Shown here: in pieces, positions 1 to 6,158 of the stretch
Layout of the letters: each line of letters begins with the position of its first letter
How positions within the stretch are numbered: position 1 is the stretch's first letter
Source of the DNA: JAVVEG01 sp041689205
GTDB lineage: Bacteria > Pseudomonadota > Gammaproteobacteria > Pseudomonadales > Pseudohongiellaceae
Length of the DNA: 10,528 nt
Reading direction: 5' to 3'
Assembly (NCBI GenBank): GCA_041689205.1
Contig: JBDNGQ010000164.1
Span: 1 to 10,528, forward strand
Position numbers and translations under genes: made by a program
Notes under the pieces: generated by a model
The model's input: the letters and a program-made list of their open reading frames with translations, nothing else
What the model was told of the DNA's origin: nothing
The model's database searches: none

Positions 1-6
1 GGTGCG

Positions 7-37
7 TCCGCCTTTCGCCGAAATGGCGTCAGGCGGA
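7..37. repeat. GC-rich imperfect hairpin at left edge
   Basis: The arms TCCGCCT (7-13) and AGGCGGA (31-37) are perfectly complementary. After a 2x2 mismatch, an inner stem CGCC (16-19)/GGCG (25-28) closes a 5-nt loop. Its GC content contrasts with the AT-rich sequence at 38-110. It could be a repetitive extragenic palindrome, the end of a small mobile element, or a bidirectional terminator-like structure; no long T run follows on either strand within view. The window edge cuts the context, so its identity is open. Confidence 0.45.
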
Positions 38-105
38 ACAAATTACCAAGCAAAGAGCATAAAATCGTCTAATAATTCCAGAATTTGGAAATTTTTCCGC
101 ATATT

Positions 106-432
106 TTATAAAGATTCAGGATTGTTCAGAGGTTCCCTAGATGCACCAGTCAGTGAATTCTGGGTAATTGATGAACCTTGGTTAAAACTCAGATTGTTTA
201 TTACATCACCAAGATTAGGTGTTCCTTCTACTGCAAGAACTTCAGCAGTAATCTGGGTAATAGGTGATGCAGCACGGAATCCTTCTGTACGGCGAATAAA
301 TGATCCTGTTACAACGACTTCTTCTATTTCCGGCGACTGTGCCAGAACACTCCCTCCCAAAGGCAATAAAGACAGAGAAATTGCTACACACAACAATTGC
401 CTCTTTTATGGGTTATCTTGATTGAGTTTCAT
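106..432 (-). pseudogene. TonB-dependent receptor N-terminus, broken (nonsense codon plus 3' truncation)
   Basis: This is the remnant of an outer-membrane TonB-dependent receptor. The ATG at 432 is followed by MKLNQDNP, then an in-frame TAA (408-406), then KRQLLCVAISLSLLPLGG and AQ in the same frame: a basic n-region, hydrophobic core and probable signal-peptidase site around VLA-Q. Next come a TonB-box-like EEVVVTG and the start of a plug domain (SPITQITAEVL, NLGDVINNL). Plug-like sequence fades near 139, and the frame closes at 106 after about 109 codons including the stop; full receptors usually have 700 to 1000 residues. The other two frames on this strand also contain stops and show no plug or barrel continuation in 1-105. 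Re-initiation at TTG 393 (AAGAGG six bases upstream) could make a fragment of about 95 residues, but the bases of that motif are simply the Lys-Arg codons. The original substrate cannot be told. Confidence 0.8.
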
Positions 433-683
433 ACGTCGACCTCTGATATTATTTTGATTGTAGGCAGTAAATCTGCAGCAGCATAAACCTGCCAGATCGG
501 AAGCTGCCGACTGATGTAGATATTAAATAAGACTGGAGCGACCTATTGCAGAAATGATACCTGACTAGCAACTGCTTTCGAATTTAACGCACCTGGCTGA
601 CAACTTCCGGACAGCACGAAAGATAACGTGTCGTCGGACGCGGACTATATCATCCGAAAAGTACAAGTAAAGGAGTTTTTAAT
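433..683. other. Non-coding stretch between the receptor remnant and the MerR-like gene
   Basis: These 251 bases hold no convincing gene on either strand and no tRNA. They would contain the promoter of the dead receptor and the terminator of the ihfA/merR unit, but I found no clear sigma-70 promoter and no hairpin followed by a T run. The strongest structure is an imperfect inverted repeat at 607-637: CACG/CGTG around an 8-nt loop, continued by interrupted outer pairs. It has no adjoining T tract, so it is only a weak terminator candidate. Confidence 0.4.
440..444 (-). promoter_or_regulatory. Shine-Dalgarno of the receptor pseudogene
   Basis: AGAGG lies seven bases upstream of the ATG at 432. 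This good ribosome binding site supports 432 as the ancestral start and so makes the in-frame TAA at 408-406 a real lesion and not 5' untranslated sequence. Confidence 0.6.
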
Positions 684-1037
684 TCAGAGCCTGGTGATCA
701 GCTCTTCAAGATCCTTGATAACTTCCGCAAGGAGTTTGTGATTAAGCGAGGATTTAGGAGTTTCTTCAGCAGATCCGTTCATGCGCTGCCGGGCACCGCC
801 GATGGTAAAGCCTTGATCATATAAAAGTTCTTTAATCTGACGGATCAGGATGACATCCTGTCGTTGATAATAGCGTCGGTTGCCACGTCTTTTGACTGGC
901 TTAAGCTGTGGAAATTCCTGCTCCCAATAACGCAGCACATGTGGTTTCACAGCACACAGCTCACCAACCTCACCAATCGTGAAATAGCGCTTAGCAGGAA
1001 TCTGTGGAAGTTCGTCGTTATTGCTTGGTTCCAGCAT
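684..1037 (-). CDS. MerR-family helix-turn-helix regulator, minimal type
   Basis: This 117-residue protein is a compact MerR-type DNA-binding protein of unknown target. The winged-helix N-terminal half runs from about residue 17 (KRYFTIGEVGELCAV) through KPHVLRYWEQEF to a wing with RRGNRRYY (50-57). A helix rich in charged residues follows (DVILIRQIKELLYDQGFTI), and the tail from about 90 ends in a short coiled-coil-like helix. There is no effector domain with the cysteines of metal-sensing MerR proteins, so any ligand would have to be sensed otherwise, or the protein may be constitutive. The ATG at 1037 lies inside ihfA and the two genes overlap by 20 bases, which suggests translational coupling. 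From memory, Pseudomonas has a very similar protein directly after ihfA, annotated only as a MerR-family regulator. The family call is firm; the function is unknown. Confidence 0.9.
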   Translation of the reverse strand: MLEPSNNDELPQIPAKRYFTIGEVGELCAVKPHVLRYWEQEFPQLKPVKRRGNRRYYQRQDVILIRQIKELLYDQGFTIGGARQRMNGSAEETPKSSLNHKLLAEVIKDLEELITRL

Positions 1038-1326
1038 AATTTTCTACCCGTGCCTTGAGCTTTTGACCAGGCCTGAACGTTACCACCCGACGTGCTTTTA
1101 TCGGAATCTCTTCGCCGGTTTTGGGGTTTCTACCGGGACGTTGTTTTTTATCACGCAGATCGAAGTTACCAAAACCCGAAATTTTTACCTGTTCATTGGT
1201 CTCGAGTGACACGCGAATTTCTTCAAAAAACTGCTCGACCAGCTCCTTGGCTTCTCTTTTGTTGACGCCAAGCTCTTCAAACAAACGTTCGGCCATTTCC
1301 GCTTTTGTTAACGCCCCATCAGCCAT
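1018..1326 (-). CDS. ihfA: Integration host factor subunit alpha
   Basis: IHF alpha pairs with IHF beta (ihfB) and bends DNA sharply at specific sites, acting in recombination, replication and transcription. The 102-residue protein has the family start GALTKAEMAERLFEELG, the core VKISGFGNFDLRDK (48-60) and the DNA-inserting beta-arm GRNPKTGEEIPI with the intercalating proline at 68 (Pro65 in E. coli numbering, shifted by three extra N-terminal residues). FRPGQKLK follows near the C terminus. A strong AAGGA (1338-1334) sits seven bases before the ATG, inside the last codons of pheT, and the pheT stop is only two bases away. Tight coupling to pheT matches the E. coli pheT-himA arrangement. The 3' end overlaps the MerR-like gene. 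The alpha rather than beta or HU assignment rests on the ALTKAEM start, the FFEEIR helix and this position. Confidence 0.97.
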   Translation of the reverse strand: MADGALTKAEMAERLFEELGVNKREAKELVEQFFEEIRVSLETNEQVKISGFGNFDLRDKKQRPGRNPKTGEEIPIKARRVVTFRPGQKLKARVENYAGTKQ

Positions 1327-1328
1327 GT

Positions 1329-3716
1329 CTAATTCCTTAACTTTGCATTAAATGTGTCTTCTAGCTCTTTGACACAACTGTTAATTATTGTGTTTATGTC
1401 ATCGTCGCCTAGAGTGCGTGAAGGATGCTGTAAGGTCAAGCCTAAAGCAATGCTTTTTTTATTCTTCTCAATTGCATCGCCTTGATAAACATCAAATATT
1501 CTCAGATCTTTTAATAGCTCCCCGGCATTTTTCCGGATTACGTGAATAACTTGATCAGCGCAGATTGATTTATCAACTATCAGAGCAAGGTCACGATTCA
1601 CTTCAGGATACCGTGATAGTTCGGCAGCCGTGGGCAAAACTGCCTGTTGGACTTTTTCCAGTTGTAATTCAAAAAGATACACGTTGTTATTGATGCCTAG
1701 CTCACGCTCTAAGCCAGGATGCAGTGCGCCAAATACACCAATCTCCTCACCATTCAAATGTACCTTTGCACACTGTCCGTCGTGCAGAGCAGAATTATAG
1801 GCGGGAAAAAATTCCACATTATTTGTATTAGCTCCCAACCCCAGTAGAGATTCAATATCTCCTTTTAAATCAAAGAAATCCACCGATTTCTTATCGTTAC
1901 ACCAGAGCTCTGGCGCCCGGCTTCCGGATAACAGACCGGCGATATATGAAGGTTGTGATATCTGGATACCGTGCCTCAAAAATACTTGGCCTGTTTCAAA
2001 TATCCGAATCCTGTCCTGCTGACGGTTGGCATTGTGCATGTAAGTGCTCAGCAGACCAGCCCATAGCGTGGTTCGCATGACTGACATGTCGCTAGATATC
2101 GGATTCTGAACCGACACAGGACTTGGCGTGGGTTTTACCTTGTGCAGCAAACCTGGCTCTACGAAACTGTAGGTAATGACTTCCTGGTAACCCAGTGATA
2201 CCAAACGTTCCTTAATCCTGTTCAAATCAATGATGACTTCGGGCTGCGGTTGGAGAGCCAATCGTGCCGAGCTGCGGGTTTTTGGAAGCCGGTTGTAACC
2301 ATAGACCCGAGCCACTTCTTCGATGAGATCAGCCTCAATGCTTATATCAAACCGAAAAGAAGGAACCGCAACGCATAAACTGTTTAGGGACTGCTGCCGC
2401 ACCTCCAATCCTAGGCGAGTGAGGATGTCTATAATTTCCGGTTCGGGAATTGTCAGCCCGAGTATCCTGCTTACATTACTGTAATCAAGCTGAACATTAA
2501 GCGTTTTTGGCAGATTACCAATACATTCATTCACCGGACCGGGGGTTCCACCTGAAACCGCCGTCAGCAAAGCAGTAGCTCGTTCCATCGCTTTATGCTG
2601 AATTTGAAAATCAACACCACGCTCATAGCGGTGCGAAGAGTCTGTATGCAAGCCGTATCTGCGCGCTCGTCCGGCAACAGCTAATGGTGCAAAAAATGCA
2701 CATTCAAGAAATACATCTTTGGTTTGCGCAGAGACTGACGATGCTTCCCCGCCCATCACCCCGGCGATAGCCAATGCTTTTGTGGCATCCGCAATAACCA
2801 TAGTGTCGCTGTTTAGTTCAATTTCTTTGCCATCGAGCAAAGTCAGCTTCTCACCATTATCAGCCATTCGTACATGGATACCGGTATCAAGCCTGTCAAG
2901 GTCAAAGGCGTGCATGGGCTGCCCAAGTTCCAGCAGCACATAATTAGTTACATCAACAATGGCATCAATGCTTCGCAGACCACAACGCCGGAGTCGCTCC
3001 TGCATCCAAAGTGGCGATTTTGCGGATGCATTAACACCGCTGATTACTCGTCCCAGGTAACGGGCGCAGGAATCAGGCACATGAATAGTAATTGGGAAAG
3101 TAATATCGCTTGCAGCAGGAACTGATGGCATCTCCGGTTCAACGACAGAGCTACGGTTGAGTGCTGCAATTTCGCGAGCTAAACCAATAACACCGAGACA
3201 ATCACCTCGGTTTGGAGTTAAATCCAACGCAATGCTGACATCATCCAGCTGAAGATAACTGCGTACGTCCACACCGATTTCGGCATCATCTGGTAACTCC
3301 AGCAGTCCTTCAGAACTGTCGGCCAGCCCCAGTTCGGCAGCCGAACAAAGCATTCCGTTAGATTCCATACCGCGCAGGCGTGCTTTCTTTATCTGCAATG
3401 GTTTGTCTGTCTGTTCTCCGGGCAGCAGGGCATTCACCTGCGCGAAGGGCACTTTTAGCCTTGGACGTACATTACTTGCACCACAAATGACCTGTACGAC
3501 ATTCGTTCCGTCGCTGACCTGACAGACCCGTAAATTATCAGCATCGGGGTGCTGCTCCACAGCAATGACCTCGGCCACTACCACACCGGAAAAAACTCCA
3601 GCCACAGCTTCGGTGTTATCGACTTCGAGACCTGCCATGGTCAATTGCTCAACCAGAACCTCACGATCAACAGGAATCGACACCCATTCCCGCATCCATA
3701 GTTCACTGAAAATCAT
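1329..3716 (-). CDS. pheT: Phenylalanyl-tRNA synthetase beta subunit
   Basis: PheT forms the (alpha-beta)2 cytoplasmic enzyme with PheS that charges tRNA-Phe; the beta chain binds tRNA and edits mischarged Tyr-tRNA-Phe. At 795 residues it has the length of the E. coli protein. In order: the N-terminal start MIFSELWMREWV; an OB-fold tRNA-binding domain at about 40-150 (GVVVAEVIAVEQHPDADNLR, VICGASN); the B3/B4 editing region at about 210-400 with DVTNYVLLELGQPMHAFD; the B5 domain at about 402-477, ending VARVYGYNRLP; the catalytic-like core; and a C-terminal anticodon-binding FDX-ACB domain at about 702-795 (RYPEVNRDLALIV, LQHPSRTL). The start follows a modest GAGAG. It lies 94 bases after pheS and two bases before ihfA. 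No frameshift or missing domain is visible. Confidence 0.98.
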   Translation of the reverse strand: MIFSELWMREWVSIPVDREVLVEQLTMAGLEVDNTEAVAGVFSGVVVAEVIAVEQHPDADNLRVCQVSDGTNVVQVICGASNVRPRLKVPFAQVNALLPGEQTDKPLQIKKARLRGMESNGMLCSAAELGLADSSEGLLELPDDAEIGVDVRSYLQLDDVSIALDLTPNRGDCLGVIGLAREIAALNRSSVVEPEMPSVPAASDITFPITIHVPDSCARYLGRVISGVNASAKSPLWMQERLRRCGLRSIDAIVDVTNYVLLELGQPMHAFDLDRLDTGIHVRMADNGEKLTLLDGKEIELNSDTMVIADATKALAIAGVMGGEASSVSAQTKDVFLECAFFAPLAVAGRARRYGLHTDSSHRYERGVDFQIQHKAMERATALLTAVSGGTPGPVNECIGNLPKTLNVQLDYSNVSRILGLTIPEPEIIDILTRLGLEVRQQSLNSLCVAVPSFRFDISIEADLIEEVARVYGYNRLPKTRSSARLALQPQPEVIIDLNRIKERLVSLGYQEVITYSFVEPGLLHKVKPTPSPVSVQNPISSDMSVMRTTLWAGLLSTYMHNANRQQDRIRIFETGQVFLRHGIQISQPSYIAGLLSGSRAPELWCNDKKSVDFFDLKGDIESLLGLGANTNNVEFFPAYNSALHDGQCAKVHLNGEEIGVFGALHPGLERELGINNNVYLFELQLEKVQQAVLPTAAELSRYPEVNRDLALIVDKSICADQVIHVIRKNAGELLKDLRIFDVYQGDAIEKNKKSIALGLTLQHPSRTLGDDDINTIINSCVKELEDTFNAKLRN

Positions 3717-3765
3717 CTTCTGACACTCTCTGATATAGGATTGCTTAGCTGTACTCTTTCCACAG

Positions 3766-3789
3766 TTGATTGATATAGCAATTGATTGA
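3766..3789. repeat. Short tandem-like direct repeat between pheS and pheT
   Basis: TTGATTGA occurs twice (3766-3773 and 3782-3789) with an 8-base spacer, in an AT-rich 94-base gap (3717-3810). The gap is unusually long for a pheS-pheT junction. I see no clear promoter or terminator in it; the repeat may be a chance low-complexity feature. Confidence 0.35.
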
Positions 3790-3810
3790 CGTGAATTATG
3801 TTGCTGACAG

Positions 3811-4824
3811 CTAATTAAACTGTCTCAGGAAACGCAGATCATTCTCGAAGAATAAGCGCAGATCGTTCACTCCATATCGCAGCATGGCAAGTCGTTCAAC
3901 CCCCATACCGAAGGCGAAACCATTAAATTTGCTTGAGTCGATATTCGACATCTCCAGAACTCGAGGGTGAACCATGCCGCATCCCATTACCTCTAGCCAG
4001 CCAGTATGACTGCATACCCGGCAGCCTTTTCCATGACAAATAACGCAGGCCATATCGACTTCAGCCGAAGGTTCGGTAAAAGGAAAATATGAGGGTCGGA
4101 AACGAACCGCGAGATCTTTTTCGAAAAATACCTGCAGAAACTCTTCCACAGTTCCTTTGAGATCTGCAAAACTGACATTGTCGTCAATCAGCAAACCCTC
4201 GACCTGATGAAACATCGGTGTATGAGTTATATCAGAATCGCAACGATAAACTCGGCCAGGACAAATCATCCGAAACGGCGGCCCGCCCTGCTCCATGATA
4301 CGAACCTGAACAGGAGAGGTATGTGTTCGCAGAACTGTGCCGGGGTCTATATAGAATGTATCATGCATCGCTCTTGCCGGATGGTGATCCGGAATATTCA
4401 AAGCGCTGAAGTTATGATAGTCATCTTCTATTTCAGGACCAACTGCAACGGAATAGCCAACGCCCCTGAAGATAGCCTGTATTCGATTAATCGTTTTAGT
4501 AACTGGATGCAGGCCGCCTTCACTTTGCCGCCGTCCGGGCAGTGACACATCAACGGTCTCTGCCGCCAGTCGAGCATTCAACGCTGCTTCAACAAGATTC
4601 TTGCGGCGTTGCTCAATGGCATTCTGTACTTGCCATTTTGCCTGATTGATCAGTTCCCCCGCCTTCGGACGCTCCTCGGCAGACAGTTTACCAAGACTTT
4701 TTAACAGTTCAGTAAGACTGCCTTTCTTGCCAAGAAAATCGACGCGTAGCTGTTCCAGCGCTCGCTCATCGCCAGCGCTGGAAATTGACTGCAAAGCAGC
4801 ACTAACCAGGGAATCGGTGTCCAT
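3811..4824 (-). CDS. pheS: Phenylalanyl-tRNA synthetase alpha subunit
   Basis: PheS is the catalytic chain of phenylalanyl-tRNA synthetase, making Phe-AMP and transferring Phe to tRNA-Phe. The 337-residue protein has an N-terminal coiled-coil arm (about 1-90, with LGKKGSLTELLKSLG), then the class II core: VSLPGRR (93-99), GPEIEDDYHNFSALN, motif 2 FRMICPGRVYR (184-194), FRPSYFPFTEPSAEVD and motif 3 GFAFGMGVERLAMLRYG (302-318). Compared with E. coli (327 residues) it carries an insert with four cysteines, CxxC-x4-CxxC at 260-271, a plausible zinc knuckle shared with Pseudomonas-type PheS. The ATG at 4824 is directly preceded in frame by TAG, so this is the first possible start; the nearest SD-like AAGG is 12 bases away and weak. 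It begins 25 bases after rplT, leaving no room for the E. coli pheM leader and attenuator. Confidence 0.98.
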   Translation of the reverse strand: MDTDSLVSAALQSISSAGDERALEQLRVDFLGKKGSLTELLKSLGKLSAEERPKAGELINQAKWQVQNAIEQRRKNLVEAALNARLAAETVDVSLPGRRQSEGGLHPVTKTINRIQAIFRGVGYSVAVGPEIEDDYHNFSALNIPDHHPARAMHDTFYIDPGTVLRTHTSPVQVRIMEQGGPPFRMICPGRVYRCDSDITHTPMFHQVEGLLIDDNVSFADLKGTVEEFLQVFFEKDLAVRFRPSYFPFTEPSAEVDMACVICHGKGCRVCSHTGWLEVMGCGMVHPRVLEMSNIDSSKFNGFAFGMGVERLAMLRYGVNDLRLFFENDLRFLRQFN

Positions 4825-4849
4825 CTATTCAATCTGCCTTGAAGTGGAC
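4819..4849 (-). promoter_or_regulatory. Inverted repeat spanning the pheS start
   Basis: In the mRNA, GTCCA (4849-4845, directly after the rplT stop codon) can pair with TGGAC (4823-4819, at the pheS start codon) across a 21-nt loop that contains the weak SD. If formed it would occlude the start and tie pheS translation to ribosomes finishing rplT. Five base pairs with a long loop may be chance. Confidence 0.25.
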
Positions 4850-5209
4850 TTATACGCCCAGACCAGCTTTGGCCTGGGTGACAAGCGCTGCAAAAGCCGG
4901 CTTGTCGTGTACAGCGAGATCAGCCATTACGCGTCTATCGACAACGATATTAGCTTTCTTTAAGCCAGCTATGAATTGACTGTAAGTCATGCCATTAGCA
5001 CGTGATTGCGCGTTGATACGGGCAATCCACAAGGCGCGGAAAACACGCTTTTTAGCGCGACGATCGCGATATGCGTATTGACCCGCTTTGGTTACCGCCT
5101 GCACAGCGACGCGATAAACGCGACTGCGTGCGCCGTAGTAACCTTTAGCCAGTTTCAGTACTTTTTTATGTCTGCGGCGTGCGGTGACGCCTCTTTTAAC
5201 TCGAGCCAC
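4850..5209 (-). CDS. rplT: 50S ribosomal protein L20
   Basis: L20 binds 23S rRNA early in 50S assembly and, in E. coli, represses rpmI-rplT translation by binding the rpmI leader mRNA. The 119-residue protein (E. coli 118) starts ARVKRGVTARRRHKKVLKLA, followed by KGYYGARSRVYRVA, YRDRRAKKR and the globular RNA-binding C-terminal half with LWIARINAQSRANGMTYSQF and LAVHDKPAF. Its strongly basic N-terminal extension is typical. The start is a GTG at 5209 with AGAGG (5222-5218) eight bases upstream; the protein begins exactly where the family does, so GTG is the real start. The gap to rpmI is 42 bases and to pheS 25 bases. Confidence 0.98.
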   Translation of the reverse strand: MARVKRGVTARRRHKKVLKLAKGYYGARSRVYRVAVQAVTKAGQYAYRDRRAKKRVFRALWIARINAQSRANGMTYSQFIAGLKKANIVVDRRVMADLAVHDKPAFAALVTQAKAGLGV

Positions 5210-5251
5210 GATAAATTCCTCTTAATAAATTCAGATTTGCAAAATAGCTGC

Positions 5252-5449
5252 TTAGTTTTTTCGCAGCATACGATCAATCAACGGCTTATCAGAGGCATCT
5301 ACCACTGATGTTCCCCGTAACTGACGCTTACGCTTAGTCGTCATTTTGGTGAGGATGTGACTCTTGTTGGCGCTTTTCCGCTTCCAGCCTGCTCCGGTTG
5401 CCTTAAACCGTTTAGCTGCCCCGCGATGGGTCTTTGCTTTACTAGCCAT
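5252..5449 (-). CDS. rpmI: 50S ribosomal protein L35
   Basis: L35 is a small basic 50S protein. The 65-residue product MASKAKTHRGAAKRFKATG and onward matches the family length (65 in E. coli), with the conserved THRGAAKRFK, a lysine-rich middle and SHILTKMTTKRKRQLRG. The reading frame is open to an ATG at 5470, but the start at 5449 has GGAG (5459-5456) six bases upstream and gives the family N terminus, so the seven extra residues are rejected. It is translated from the same message as infC and rplT. In E. coli, L20 represses this gene, and through it rplT, by binding its leader. Confidence 0.97.
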   Translation of the reverse strand: MASKAKTHRGAAKRFKATGAGWKRKSANKSHILTKMTTKRKRQLRGTSVVDASDKPLIDRMLRKN

Positions 5450-5595
5450 TTCATACTCCGCATTGATCATCTCCCGGAATTTAGTTAAGGGAGTGATACA
5501 GTTTTAGTTAATAAAAACCTTAAGCAATAAAAAAACCCAGTGCTGATGCTGCAATCATTTCAGGCGGCAGCCATGAGACAGCAATGGATTGGTGC
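5450..5595 (-). promoter_or_regulatory. rpmI leader, candidate L20 autoregulatory region
   Basis: The 146 bases between infC and rpmI are structured in the mRNA sense. They include a bulged 7-bp hairpin (ATGGCTGC paired with GCAGCAT, about 5544-5573), a T7 tract (5535-5529) just downstream, and a hairpin CTCCC (5493-5489)/GGGAG (5475-5471) directly before the rpmI ribosome binding site. In E. coli this leader carries the L20-binding pseudoknot. The position and length are right here, but I cannot demonstrate the pseudoknot. The T7 tract does not directly follow a good stem, so it is not called a terminator. Confidence 0.4.
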
Positions 5596-6126
5596 TCAGG
5601 GTTTCTTCTTTTTAGCGGGCGCCAGAACCATAACGATCTGACGTCCCTCCATCTTGGGGTCCTGCTCGACAGCACCGTATTCAGCAAGATCCAGCTTTAT
5701 ACGTTGCACAAGCTCCATTCCAAGATGTTGATGGGCAAGCTCACGGCCACGGAATCGTAATGATACCTTAGCCTTATCCCCATCGTTCAGGAAACGTATC
5801 AGGTTGCGTAGTTTGACCTGATAATCTCCTTCCTCCGTCCCTGGTCGAAACTTGATTTCTTTCACAGAGGTTTTTCTCTGTTTTTTCTTACTGGCAGCTT
5901 TTTGCTTTTTGATCTCAAAAATATGCTTGCCATAATCCATGAGTTTGCACACGGGAGGCTGAGCCTCAGGTGCAATCATCACCAGATCCAGTTTGGCTTC
6001 AGTCGCAGCAGCCCTGGCTTCATCTATAGATACAATACCGGCTTGCTCACCGTCCTCCAAAACAAGACGAACTTCAGTGGCATCGATATGCTCATTAATA
6101 ACGGGCTTCTTCGAACTACTCCTCAT
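5596..6126 (-). CDS. infC: Translation initiation factor IF-3
   Basis: IF3 binds the 30S subunit, prevents 50S joining and proofreads start codon and initiator tRNA. The 176-residue protein has the N-domain (about 9-72, with INEHIDATEVRLV, GIVSIDEA and PPVCKLMDYGKHIFE), a lysine-rich linker (about 73-88) and the C-domain (VKEIKFRPGTEEGDYQVKLRN, KVSLRFRGRELAH, MEGRQIVMVLAP). The call is certain; the start is not. The ATG at 6126 has its only SD-like GGAG (6147-6144) 17 bases upstream, too far. No ATT, ATC or ATA lies in frame between that ATG and an upstream TAA, so the classic E. coli AUU-type start is not available upstream. An ATT at codon 10 (6099-6097) would start at the conserved INEHI but has no SD at a normal distance either. 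ATG is kept. The gap after thrS is 32 bases. Confidence 0.95.
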   Translation of the reverse strand: MRSSSKKPVINEHIDATEVRLVLEDGEQAGIVSIDEARAAATEAKLDLVMIAPEAQPPVCKLMDYGKHIFEIKKQKAASKKKQRKTSVKEIKFRPGTEEGDYQVKLRNLIRFLNDGDKAKVSLRFRGRELAHQHLGMELVQRIKLDLAEYGAVEQDPKMEGRQIVMVLAPAKKKKP

Positions 6127-6158
6127 AGGCGCTAGTGTGTACTCTCCAGATTATTAAA

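Noticed and set aside
2..421. Plus-strand open frame opposite the receptor remnant
   Set aside because: Its protein shows no domain, while the minus strand carries a clear signal peptide, TonB box and plug start with a good SD.
607..637. Rho-independent terminator after the MerR-like gene
   Set aside because: The stem is interrupted by mismatches and no T run follows it on the minus strand.
5450..5470. rpmI starting at ATG 5470
   Set aside because: An SD-like GGGAG abuts this ATG with no spacing, whereas ATG 5449 has GGAG at six bases and gives the conserved L35 start.
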